From: a virus
DNA: 26,732 nt
IMG/VR virus record: IMGVR_UViG_3300042569_000249
Location: 1-26,732 of that record
Strand: one strand, 5' to 3'
A program made the position numbers and the translations under genes. The notes under the pieces were generated by a model, which saw only the letters and a program-made list of their open reading frames with translations, did not search any database and had not been told where the DNA came from. Positions 8,301 through 16,397 of the stretch are shown in pieces (position 1 is the stretch's first letter; the number at the start of each line of letters is the position of its first letter).

Positions 8301-11300
8301 GTTTGATGAGTTTGGCTAGAGATATTGCATCTTCTTTCTCATCACGGCTAGGAAGAGGGAATTCTTTATTGTTAACCTCCAACTTCTTTAATATTTCTAT
8401 TTGCTTCTTTTTATCCGCTGCAATTTGCTCATCAGTCAAATCTACTTTCTCTACTTGAGGAAGTATTTCAGACTTATACTTCTTCATCAACTCTGATTCA
8501 TCTACAGTAATGCTTCCCTTATCTATCATGCTCTTGATAGTTTCAGCATAATTAAGACTACCATCTTCGTTGAATACTTTATTCTCGTAGTTATTAAATC
8601 TGTCGGCTAGAGCATCTACTGAAGAACGCTCATTGTTTATTTCATCAAGTATTTCATTTACTTGTTTCAATACCTTTACTCTGTCAGGGATACTAAGTAC
8701 CGCCTTTCTTGCGCTGAAATCTTCCAATATTCCCAAGTACTTCTCCAATTGATTCAAAGGAATAAAGGTTGGGTTGATTGATAGCAATTGATTCAATGGC
8801 TCAAATAGGTCTTGAGCTACACCAATCTTAGTCTTGATGTTTTTCTTAGCCTGCTTAATTTGATTTAAAGCAGTCTCCATTTTACCAACGTAATCAGCCT
8901 TAGAGAATACCTTAGCCATGTAATCTACAAAGTTGGATATAGATGCTTCGTTCAAAGGATTTAGGTTAAGAGTTCTAGCAATAATACTAGCGGCCTGATT
9001 AACAGTAATCTTTCCTGATTCTGCCATATCTCTAATCTCATTAGCCAAGTCTTTCCCTACATCTCTTCCTAGCTCACGTATCCTTGAGATAATCTTTAGC
9101 TTCTCTTCTCTAGTTACGTTTGCTATGTCTTTAAGGACTCCAAGAACACGGCCAATTGATGCTGCCTTACGTGGTTCAACGCCCATTCTAGCACGTGCTT
9201 CACGCTCCATGATTTTTCGCTGAGCATCATTGATATCCAAATCCTTGTAGAAATCTCGAACCATTTTATCCAAGTTGGATACAATCTTCTTCTCATCAAT
9301 GCCCTTTGACTTTTGATTTGCTATCAAATCATCAACCTTATTCATCAAGGTGTTGAACTCATTCTGAATACTAGCAATATCAAGTAAGTCTTTAAGCTTT
9401 TCCTGAGAGATATTATTTTCTGCAGATATCTGTTTGATGGCATCACGTAGTTTCATACCACCTTGAACCAATACCTTCAGTCCTTTAACTATTCCCTGAA
9501 CAACTGTCAAAGGAATACCAAGCAACGCATCGTTAGCTCTTGTCCTTAATGTTTGAGCAATTGTCTTATCTACACTATCAAGGAAGTTTAAAGCTGATTC
9601 TAGCGTACCTGTCTCTTCATTAATTACCGTATCTACTTCAGGAGTTTTAGCTTTTGCTGCTTTTTTTGCAGCCTTCTTTTCCTCAGCTAGTTTAGCTTTA
9701 GTCTCAGCCTTTTCTCTTGCCTTAATTATCTTTGCTTTTTCTTTGTCAAACTCCTTCTGACGCTGCTTATTAACATGGTCAGCAAGAGCTTGCATTGCTT
9801 CAGTCTCTGAGCTAAACTCTTCACCTCTTTTAATTTGGTTTCCATTTACATCTTCAGCAGTATAGGAGGTATTCTTATCCTCATCAACAAGCCTTGTTAT
9901 GGTACCAACAGGTTCACCATCTATATCTAATGCTTCTACAGTTAGTGAAGAGATGTAAGGTACTTCTCTTCCCATAGAATCTTCCTTATAACTTTCCTCG
10001 TAGTCGATAGAATTATCTCTAGTGAACTTAGGAGTATTTGACTTTATTTCTTTTACAGTTACAGTAACAGGAGCTTCTTGACCATCAACTAATATAGGTT
10101 CAGGCTCAGGAGTAGGGGCAGGTGCTACCACCACAGGTTCAGGTGCAGCAACTTCAACTACAGGTGCTGTAGGTGCAGGTGCAGGTGCAGGAGAAGCCTT
10201 AGCTCTAACTCTATTTACCTGTTCAACAAGCGCAGTTACAGCATCCCTTTGAGTAGGATATGCTTTGCCTTTGTTAATGTTTCTACCTTGTGAATCTTTT
10301 AGTGTAAATGAAAGCTTGCCCTCACCATCTGACCTCTTGGTTATAATGCCAATAGGATTACCTTCGGTATCAGTAGCGTTAGAAGTTACAGCTGCATTAT
10401 AGAAAACCTTTCCTCCACGAGTATCTTCTCTAGTTCCCTTCTGTACTTCAATAGCATTATCAGGATTGAAATCAACCTTAACATCTGCTATGGTTATTTG
10501 AGCGGTTGATGGCTGTGCTGTTGGGGCTGCAGCAGGTGCTACGGTTTCTGCTACAGGAGCAGGCTTTGCTTTTCCCTTTTTAGCAGGAGCAGGAGCTGCT
10601 GTTTCTGCTTGAGGTTTTGCATTTAATTGCTCAATTAAACTTTTAGTATTGGAAGTTGACTCTATGGCTAGGTTAGGAAATAAATCTCTAAGTGAAGTCA
10701 AAACTTCAGGAGTAGCCAATCCCTCATTTACTATTATACCACCAATCTGATTTATGTTTGTAATTGGACCTGAATGATTTCTATTTGCCACCAAAGTAAA
10801 TGGCCCATCCATGTAGGCATTACCACTAGCAGTTGTCCCTGTTGATACCCCTCCTGATAATGGAGCAACATCTAAAGAACCTCTTCCTCTAATAGGGTTA
10901 ATACCTTTTTTGAATAAGTTTATTAAGTCATTGTATGCGTTAGCAAGATTTGTTTTACCCATACCATGAGCAACATACTCATTAGCACCTACTGAATTAG
11001 CCTCATCTAAAGCAGTTACAGAGGCTTCAAATCCCTCATCTAATGCAGCTTTATTAGTCTCAAAAACAGAATTGATTGCTCCTCTTAGTGTCTCTAATTT
11101 ATTGTCATCAGTTAGATTATAATCACTAAAATTTAATTTCTCAGCTTCAGACTCTATGTTTCTTTTTTCCTGTAAAGATTCATTAAACTCTTGAGTATGT
11201 CTATTCGCTAAATCAATAGCCTCTTGACTTCTTGGAGATTGGTCTTCAGAATATTCATTGACATTTAATATGTCAAAAGCATCTCTATAGTTTTTGTTTT

Positions 11301-13590
11301 CTTTTTTATTTAATTCCTCTAACTCTAACTGTTGTCTTTTTTGAAGTTCTGCTGACTTATTATTTACCTCGGCTATTTTTTCTTTGACATTTTCTTTGGT
11401 AACTCCTTGAGGTTCTGCTTGAGCTACATCCTTAGCTTTTAATTCATTTATCTTAGCGTCATACTCTTGATTAATGAATTCCCCTAAAGTTGGACCCTCT
11501 GTCTCTCCAATGTAATAAGGCTTGTCTAGTCCACCTCTGTTAGCCTCAAGCGCTCTTTTTCTTTCTTCATTAATCTTATCTATTTCTATTTGTAGACTTG
11601 GAGAAATTACTTCTTGGACTTGACCTTCTTCGGTAACGACTTGAGGTTCTGCTTGGGGTGTTCCTCCCTCCACTTCTTGGCCAACTGTGGCTGTTGGCTG
11701 AACAGATACTTGACCTGCTGCTTGCTTTTGAATGGCATCTTCTTCTGCGTTTAATTTTAGTAACTCTTGTTTTATTTCTTGTCTCTCATCAAAGGATAGG
11801 TTGCCTTGCCCTGTTTCTTGAGTTATTGCAAAATCTAAATCGAGCAAATCGTTTAACTCAATGATTCTTGCTTTTCTTTTTTCAGCATCTTCCTTTGTTT
11901 CAGTTTGAACTTGACCTGCTGCTTGCTTTTGAGCAGGAGCATCAGGTAAAGGATTCTCCTGTAATTCTTTTATTCTTGCTCTTAATACAGCAGCTCTATC
12001 TTTAGCTACTTGAGTTTTGTTTCCTTCTAATTTATTTAATTCCTTTTGTAAAGCAACAATAGCATTAACGGTTGGTTCATTAAGGTCAGGCTGAGCTTCT
12101 CTTATTTCATTTGCTATAGCACCTGTAACAATTTTGTCTTGAAGCTTTTCTTTTCTTCCATCATAATCATTATAAATCTCAATATCTGAAGCAGCTAGTT
12201 GCTCAGGTGTCATTGTAGCAATCGTAGTATCTATCTCTTCAGCGCTTACTTTCCCTCCATTTATTTTGTAAGTTGGAGTTTTTAAACTAGCCATCAATGT
12301 TGTTCTGACTGCTCCGGGCATTTCAGCCATAAATTCAAGAACAGCGTTACCTTTATCTATTGGTCTACCAACAACAACCTGACCCAATACCTCTCCTGTA
12401 GAACCTGCTGTTCCTTCAATAAGTCCACCTGCTCCTAATGCCTTAACAACTCCTGTTTTAGTAGCTCTACCTGTGGCCTTAGCTGATTCTTTAATTATTT
12501 TACCACCAACACTTGTTGCTAACTTACCTCCAACAGCATCTATAACACCTACTGTAAGACCTCTTGCAATAGCATCATTTTTAATTTTCTGATATTTTTC
12601 AGGGTCCTCAAGAATAGCTCTTACATTTTCTTTGGTAGGCTTAATAGGATTACCATTTTCATCTGTTCCTAATTCTTCTTGAAGATATTGAGCAAATACA
12701 GAACCTGTTTCAGCCACGCTACTAGCTGCTCCAAAAGCAAAAGGTACAGCAGATGCAGCTGCGGATAGACCTGCTGCTCCCGCACCAACAGCTGTTCCAA
12801 TTCCGGGAACTACGAATGTTCCCGCAGTCCCGCCTGTGGCTGCTCCTGTACCAAATGCTGCAGCTAAAACTCCTGTACCCGCTAGTACGGCATCTCTATT
12901 AGTAGCCATACCAACAAGTGAACTAATCATAACTTCAGGGAATACAGTTGGGTTTTCCATCAAGCCTTTAACGGCCCCCCAAATACTTTTCCCTTCTTGC
13001 TCATAAGTTTTTAGATAATCTTGAAATTCTTTAGAAGACCCAAGCTCGTCAACTGTTTTTGATTTATCAATAAGTTTTTGAATGTCTTCGTCAGTAAATT
13101 CATTACCTGAACGTATGATTTTATTTGATGCCTGAGCAAGGTCTCCTTGTCTATACCCTGCCACCCAAGACCTAGCAATGTCATCTGCTACATCTCCTAA
13201 TCCTGTTCCCGTAAACTCATCAAACCCTCTTAAAAAATCGCCAAATGCTCCTGTAAAGTAGTCCTTCTCTTCAACTGATTTTGGCGAAACCGAAGAACCA
13301 ACTCCCGAAGGCAATGCCGTAGTATCGTCTTTTTTTTTTACATCTTGTGATGTCGGTGCTTGAGCAGCAGGTGCTTGAGCAGCAGGTGTTTGAGCTGTTA
13401 CAACAGGAGCTCCATACTCTTTAAGAAATGAATCTTTATCTTTTGTATAGATACCATCTCTAGTGACAACGCCATACACTTTATTTCTATACGCTTCGTC
13501 TTGATTGAATCTTTGTTGAAATTCATCGAAAGACCTAGTATATTTTCCTTCTCTTACTAGTGTGTCGTATAGTTGCTGTAATTCGTTCAT
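5329..13590 (-). CDS. Giant virion/ejection protein, 2753 aa
   Basis: Probable internal virion (cargo) protein, the functional counterpart of T7 gp16 by position and size class. Regions: 7-59, two copies of a 31-residue repeat; 60-110, Ala/Pro/Gln linker; about 215-295, Gly/Ala-rich hydrophobic stretch suited to membrane insertion; 500-840, charged coiled-coil with linkers and QKQAAGQV repeats; 860-985, globular segment with H875, Y926 and E956 that may be ADP-ribosyltransferase-like; 991-1030 and 1132-1174, Pro/Ala linkers around a domain duplicated at 1031-1131 and 1175-1280; Lys/Ala-rich helix near 1290; long alpha-helical body to about 2400, with a conserved-looking YFHHN near 2035; 2405-2450, second hydrophobic patch; basic C terminus. 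The C-terminal third resembles large polyvalent proteins (possibly LPD38-type). I see no lysozyme, metalloprotease HExxH or RNA-polymerase DxDGD motif. It follows the 605-aa gene by 16 nt and is last in its operon. Confidence 0.85.
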   Translation of the reverse strand: MNELQQLYDTLVREGKYTRSFDEFQQRFNQDEAYRNKVYGVVTRDGIYTKDKDSFLKEYGAPVVTAQTPAAQAPAAQAPTSQDVKKKDDTTALPSGVGSSVSPKSVEEKDYFTGAFGDFLRGFDEFTGTGLGDVADDIARSWVAGYRQGDLAQASNKIIRSGNEFTDEDIQKLIDKSKTVDELGSSKEFQDYLKTYEQEGKSIWGAVKGLMENPTVFPEVMISSLVGMATNRDAVLAGTGVLAAAFGTGAATGGTAGTFVVPGIGTAVGAGAAGLSAAASAVPFAFGAASSVAETGSVFAQYLQEELGTDENGNPIKPTKENVRAILEDPEKYQKIKNDAIARGLTVGVIDAVGGKLATSVGGKIIKESAKATGRATKTGVVKALGAGGLIEGTAGSTGEVLGQVVVGRPIDKGNAVLEFMAEMPGAVRTTLMASLKTPTYKINGGKVSAEEIDTTIATMTPEQLAASDIEIYNDYDGRKEKLQDKIVTGAIANEIREAQPDLNEPTVNAIVALQKELNKLEGNKTQVAKDRAAVLRARIKELQENPLPDAPAQKQAAGQVQTETKEDAEKRKARIIELNDLLDLDFAITQETGQGNLSFDERQEIKQELLKLNAEEDAIQKQAAGQVSVQPTATVGQEVEGGTPQAEPQVVTEEGQVQEVISPSLQIEIDKINEERKRALEANRGGLDKPYYIGETEGPTLGEFINQEYDAKINELKAKDVAQAEPQGVTKENVKEKIAEVNNKSAELQKRQQLELEELNKKENKNYRDAFDILNVNEYSEDQSPRSQEAIDLANRHTQEFNESLQEKRNIESEAEKLNFSDYNLTDDNKLETLRGAINSVFETNKAALDEGFEASVTALDEANSVGANEYVAHGMGKTNLANAYNDLINLFKKGINPIRGRGSLDVAPLSGGVSTGTTASGNAYMDGPFTLVANRNHSGPITNINQIGGIIVNEGLATPEVLTSLRDLFPNLAIESTSNTKSLIEQLNAKPQAETAAPAPAKKGKAKPAPVAETVAPAAAPTAQPSTAQITIADVKVDFNPDNAIEVQKGTREDTRGGKVFYNAAVTSNATDTEGNPIGIITKRSDGEGKLSFTLKDSQGRNINKGKAYPTQRDAVTALVEQVNRVRAKASPAPAPAPTAPVVEVAAPEPVVVAPAPTPEPEPILVDGQEAPVTVTVKEIKSNTPKFTRDNSIDYEESYKEDSMGREVPYISSLTVEALDIDGEPVGTITRLVDEDKNTSYTAEDVNGNQIKRGEEFSSETEAMQALADHVNKQRQKEFDKEKAKIIKAREKAETKAKLAEEKKAAKKAAKAKTPEVDTVINEETGTLESALNFLDSVDKTIAQTLRTRANDALLGIPLTVVQGIVKGLKVLVQGGMKLRDAIKQISAENNISQEKLKDLLDIASIQNEFNTLMNKVDDLIANQKSKGIDEKKIVSNLDKMVRDFYKDLDINDAQRKIMEREARARMGVEPRKAASIGRVLGVLKDIANVTREEKLKIISRIRELGRDVGKDLANEIRDMAESGKITVNQAASIIARTLNLNPLNEASISNFVDYMAKVFSKADYVGKMETALNQIKQAKKNIKTKIGVAQDLFEPLNQLLSINPTFIPLNQLEKYLGILEDFSARKAVLSIPDRVKVLKQVNEILDEINNERSSVDALADRFNNYENKVFNEDGSLNYAETIKSMIDKGSITVDESELMKKYKSEILPQVEKVDLTDEQIAADKKKQIEILKKLEVNNKEFPLPSRDEKEDAISLAKLIKQLSVEDLMNLSLTDLKNIIKVINNINNGYLPHYAKISIEKLESIKQGKILSGAIERAKPLAFSKLYARAKEKLSDSKLGKFKKSMDELIRGTPLYYIGDVFGDFKTKDIFNSLLEASAQALSTFNSELKRIDQKIEAAQNKVLASFNQNPDKYLMSKFRMTAYMLQREYESNIGKKGVKPVTEYLKATIKHIRMGNSMFNDIDADKLEQIVNEVESYTKDGKVDLDKFYNTFNNAEKNAIEVMTEINQSLGEKAAYTASVIRGNKVELMDNYFHHNVLHEQNPMEATAAPEFSENYKNSMKPSSKAKNLIERTGELTPLNFDLFTSTQKGAKFVLLDYNLTSPIRTARRTLLQAKKNLEAKGLMTKEKLKIFNAINNAYEEALENLLNNSIAQDPLANEVVDFIQKQGYRAALAGTVRFKAELASNIVNALIINPKGFARGLKNVKLIASANGFEFMKNVKSKQTSRLYASDALSGKMVDPQVLKQTSGIKGSVSRGALMNRTLQLYNLTLKKYVKNPVEFIADTMMSTPDKVVSMPLWFGSFMNEFKRITGEEVNQEMIINNDLDYMQKYEDAIEQATRKADQESVYSGASNNEFMGILKGKIKPNQALTQKVWNNFNSYMTNFMNFDYAAARSAVYNLFNQGYMTKQKAAAVLAGLVTRSVIYQVMVANMGAGIVGAAIGLAFDFEDEEEVDEKTYYQKLGRSLANVLVGYTVGRNFGNVVRGMINVGVEKINEEYLDFLRNGEYDFYKDNIAYTYLPVGETRDIDVGKTAIAMAGPYTPALNTVALVGKNIDAMYSRVTGQGSTKKEADAIRREDMTLNYRIPLEVAGQFGLVPFYKDVKKAVNDEIYKDLRKAASTPDSSIPSADEYEKLKDLRELKSKTSNKDELKEIDREIMKIVGSEESKESLEKIQEIKSEKKKRLLYDASKSIRYDNESDMKRLNPALWRKRFGPNSDWAKSNKASNSVDNKLEKLANKREDREFRKNKGR
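11708..11932 (-). repeat. 24-bp direct repeat pair within the giant gene
   Basis: The 24-bp sequence at 11708-11731 recurs identically at 11909-11932, offset by 201 nt (67 codons, in frame). Both copies encode QKQAAGQV. They separate two charged helical blocks and look like recent copies of a linker; recombination between them would delete 67 residues without a frameshift. Confidence 0.75.
13355..13398 (-). repeat. 15-nt tandem repeat encoding Ala/Gln/Pro linker
   Basis: Unit ggtgcttgagcagca occurs twice perfectly (13355-13369 and 13370-13384), followed by a degenerate third copy to 13398. It is in frame and encodes AQAPA-type repeats after the N-terminal module of the giant protein. Copy number is likely to vary between relatives by slippage. 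Confidence 0.75.
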
Positions 13591-13606
13591 AGCCTATATT
13601 TATTTA

Positions 13607-15424
13607 TTAATCTAATTCTCCAAATCCTGCTAATACATTTTCAGCAGCCATATTCCTTTCTTCTAATGAAGCTCCCGGAGCAAGGTTTTCGATAATAAAT
13701 TTCCTGATTTTTTTCAAAGCAGCGTCATTTAATCCCTTACCTACATCATAATTAGGAGAGTCTTTTCCGTTAACAGTAACATAAATGGAATTAGCCGTAG
13801 TATATGGTACACCAAACTCAATACCTAAATTAGGACCTACTTGTTCATTAAGTTTATCTGCAATTTCATTCTCATCTACAAGGCCAACAATAGCAGTTCT
13901 TCCTAAATCAATATCTCTAGATACCATTGTGTTAAGTTTATCAAATGCAGTTTCCTCGTCAGGAGCTCCCGCCTCAAATCCTGTTGCTTCTGTAGTCTCA
14001 TTTAAAGTTGCACCTTTTGGAAGGAAATTCTTAAATTCTCTAATTACTGCATCTTGGTCTATTTTGTATGCCCTAGAAAGAGGACCAACAAATGATTTTA
14101 CAAATGCAGTTGGGTCAGCAAGCTTTCCATCTGCTTTGAATTTAAACTCTTGAAGATTTCCATCTTCATCTATAATACTAAATCCATCTTTTGTTTTATT
14201 AAAATCAATTCCTGTTAATCCACTTAGGAATTTAGTACCTGAGCTCGCTTTATTTGCATCACCTGTAAGGGCAAATACTAAGTTCTCAGCTATGTTTTTA
14301 GAGTCTGCTTTTATTCTATTTTGTTCATTCTCTGCATCAGTATTTGCTCTAGGTCTAGAAACTTGACCAAGTGCTTTAACATCTTCTTCTACATTAATAG
14401 TACCCAAGAATTGCTGCATCATAAAGTCTAAAGCATCTTGTCTATTTTTATCTGTAAACTCTAACTTGGCTTGACCTGTGTTAGGGTCTATTCCTTCAAG
14501 AACAGTATCAGGGTTTTTCTTAGCCTCTTCAGGATTGTCTGTCCAATCATATCCCAATGTATCAGCAAGCAAAGAACCAAGACTATTATCATTTACTAAA
14601 TAGCCATCAAGAGCTTTATACATGGCATCGTAAAAATTAAATAATTCTTTCTCTTGAGTTGGGTCTTCTGTTGCAATCTTAACAATTCGTTGTCTTAGGT
14701 CGCTCAATGATTTTGCTGTACCTATCTTGGTCATCGTAGCAGGGTCTATAGCTAACCTAATCTCTTTGCCCAAAGACTTGGATAGGTCCATTATATCTTT
14801 TCTATAATCGTACTTCTTGAAGTCACCATAGATACCACCATCAATGTATTGCATACCAACGGTGCTACCCTTCTTTAAGCCCATTACTTTTTTACCATCT
14901 ATAATCTGCTCTTCTTTTAGACCAACATTAACCTTCCCTGTAGGAGAATCAATAAAAAATCCTGACTGTCTAAAGTTACCGTACCCTTGAATTTTTTCTA
15001 ATCTTTTTACCTGAATAATAGAAGTCTCTCCGCTTCTAACTCCGTCCATTAATTTACCATATTCTTCTTGGAATCTTTTCATGGCACCAAAAGCTTGTCT
15101 TGTACCATCAGTTAAATTCTGACGAGCAACCATATAGTCTTTAGGGTCCAACAATCCTGACTTCAAAAGTCTTTCCTGCTGAAGCATATATCTACTTACT
15201 TGGTCTGCATATCGTATGGCCTCAGCTTTTGCACTTTCACTTTCTCCTTGAGGGGCATCAGCTACTTCTTGAGCAAGTTTACGTGTGGCCTCATCAATAG
15301 CGGCTTTCTTTTGTTCTCTTAAATCAACTTCTTGACGGAGCATATCCGTCATGTTCTTACCTATCTCAGCCCAATTGACCTGAGACTCAGCACTACGTTC
15401 AGCGTATTTATAAAATGTTGCCAT
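13607..15424 (-). CDS. Probable internal virion protein, 605 aa (T7 gp15 position)
   Basis: Begins MATFYKYAERSAESQ. The first 130 residues are charged amphipathic helix (likely coiled coil), the middle is mixed and acidic, and the C terminus is helical. It contains no hydrophobic membrane segment and no catalytic motif I recognise. It lies between the 321-aa protein with a hydrophobic N terminus and the giant protein, the position of T7 gp15 between gp14 and gp16. On that basis it is probably a structural or ejected protein. It starts 6 nt after the preceding stop. The T7 comparison rests on order and size only, since the sequence shows no similarity I can recognise. Confidence 0.75.
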   Translation of the reverse strand: MATFYKYAERSAESQVNWAEIGKNMTDMLRQEVDLREQKKAAIDEATRKLAQEVADAPQGESESAKAEAIRYADQVSRYMLQQERLLKSGLLDPKDYMVARQNLTDGTRQAFGAMKRFQEEYGKLMDGVRSGETSIIQVKRLEKIQGYGNFRQSGFFIDSPTGKVNVGLKEEQIIDGKKVMGLKKGSTVGMQYIDGGIYGDFKKYDYRKDIMDLSKSLGKEIRLAIDPATMTKIGTAKSLSDLRQRIVKIATEDPTQEKELFNFYDAMYKALDGYLVNDNSLGSLLADTLGYDWTDNPEEAKKNPDTVLEGIDPNTGQAKLEFTDKNRQDALDFMMQQFLGTINVEEDVKALGQVSRPRANTDAENEQNRIKADSKNIAENLVFALTGDANKASSGTKFLSGLTGIDFNKTKDGFSIIDEDGNLQEFKFKADGKLADPTAFVKSFVGPLSRAYKIDQDAVIREFKNFLPKGATLNETTEATGFEAGAPDEETAFDKLNTMVSRDIDLGRTAIVGLVDENEIADKLNEQVGPNLGIEFGVPYTTANSIYVTVNGKDSPNYDVGKGLNDAALKKIRKFIIENLAPGASLEERNMAAENVLAGFGELD

Positions 15425-15430
15425 TAATTA

Positions 15431-16396
15431 TTAACGTCTAAAAGGGTCAAGAAAATTAATATTCATAAGGTCTTTCAAAAACACATTACCCTGTTTAAAT
15501 CTATCTACTCCTGCTGCTATATTTTGAGTTAGCTTTTGTTTTCCTTGCTGTATAGCAGGATTTACTACGGTTTTTGTTTTAGCTCCTATTTTACTTCCTA
15601 ATTCTTTTAGCTTCTGACCTCTTCCTTGAAGACCTAGTTGTTCTCTAATATTCCTAGCTGTTTGAGCATCCTGACCTTCCATGAATTCTAAGTAAGCAGC
15701 TCTTTCCATTCCTGCAACATCACCAAAATTTGTATCCCCAACCTGTCCAATGGCAGCTACTTTTCCTTGTATATCTGCAGCAGATAATTTTTGTCTCTTA
15801 CCTACTCGTTCCATTCCCTTTAGTTGACGAGCAGAAGCAGTCTTCTCAAACAAAGGGGCTTGCTCAGCTATTTGGCTTCCAAGACTAGTGAGTCCTTCCA
15901 TGCCCTGAGCGGTAGCATTAGCAGCCAACTCTTGCGCATTAGCCGCAGCAAGCTGTGCACCTGCGACTTCTTCTAGGTCTAACTGAACATCAATGTCACG
16001 TAGTCGTCCTTCCTCTTGTGCGCTAAGCATTTCGAGTTGCTGAAGGTCTTGATTCATAGCAGAAGTAATTCCTTGTTGCATTTGGTCAGACGCTAATAAA
16101 ACTCGTCCTGCAGTAGCTTCCGCACCTCTCTCGCTCTCAACTCCTGCTTGAATAGCAGCGGCTGCTGTACGTCCGAACTCTTCCCTTTGGTCTCTATATA
16201 CTTCTTTGTTAATTGCTAACTTATCGAATACGTTAACCTCAAGCTTTTTACGGGCCTCTTGCATAGCTGTGTCTGCGGCCTTCTCAGCCTCCTTCATTAG
16301 CTTACGCTGCTTCCCTGCTTGAGCAAAAGACATTGCAGTTGTACCTGCTGTAGCAGCTAATCCGATACCTGCCGCTATTGTAGTAAATGCTGCCAT
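15431..16396 (-). CDS. Probable internal virion protein, 321 aa (T7 gp14 position)
   Basis: An N-terminal hydrophobic segment (residues 2-27, Ala/Gly/Ile-rich, starting MAAFTTIAAGIGLAATAG) is followed by a long Ala/Gln/Glu-rich helical region (28-185) likely to be coiled coil, and a basic C terminus. This layout, one short membrane-type helix then coiled coil, is typical of podoviral internal proteins that form the channel across the host outer membrane, such as T7 gp14. The hydrophobic segment lacks a signal-peptidase site and is not a classical secretion signal. The gene starts 1 nt after the GNAT-like gene. Function is inferred from architecture and order. Confidence 0.7.
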   Translation of the reverse strand: MAAFTTIAAGIGLAATAGTTAMSFAQAGKQRKLMKEAEKAADTAMQEARKKLEVNVFDKLAINKEVYRDQREEFGRTAAAAIQAGVESERGAEATAGRVLLASDQMQQGITSAMNQDLQQLEMLSAQEEGRLRDIDVQLDLEEVAGAQLAAANAQELAANATAQGMEGLTSLGSQIAEQAPLFEKTASARQLKGMERVGKRQKLSAADIQGKVAAIGQVGDTNFGDVAGMERAAYLEFMEGQDAQTARNIREQLGLQGRGQKLKELGSKIGAKTKTVVNPAIQQGKQKLTQNIAAGVDRFKQGNVFLKDLMNINFLDPFRR

Positions 16397-16397
16397 A

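Noticed and set aside
5329-13590. Giant protein as a virion-packaged RNA polymerase, as in crAss-like phages
   Set aside because: I searched for the DxDGD-type catalytic motif and found none (the nearest, NDYDGR, does not fit), and no double-psi barrel pattern was evident. An ejection-type helical protein fits better.
13785-14153. 122-codon open frame on the + strand inside the 605-aa gene
   Set aside because: It is antisense to a well-supported gene, is Ser/Ala/Pro-biased as expected for a mirror frame, and has no coupling to other genes.
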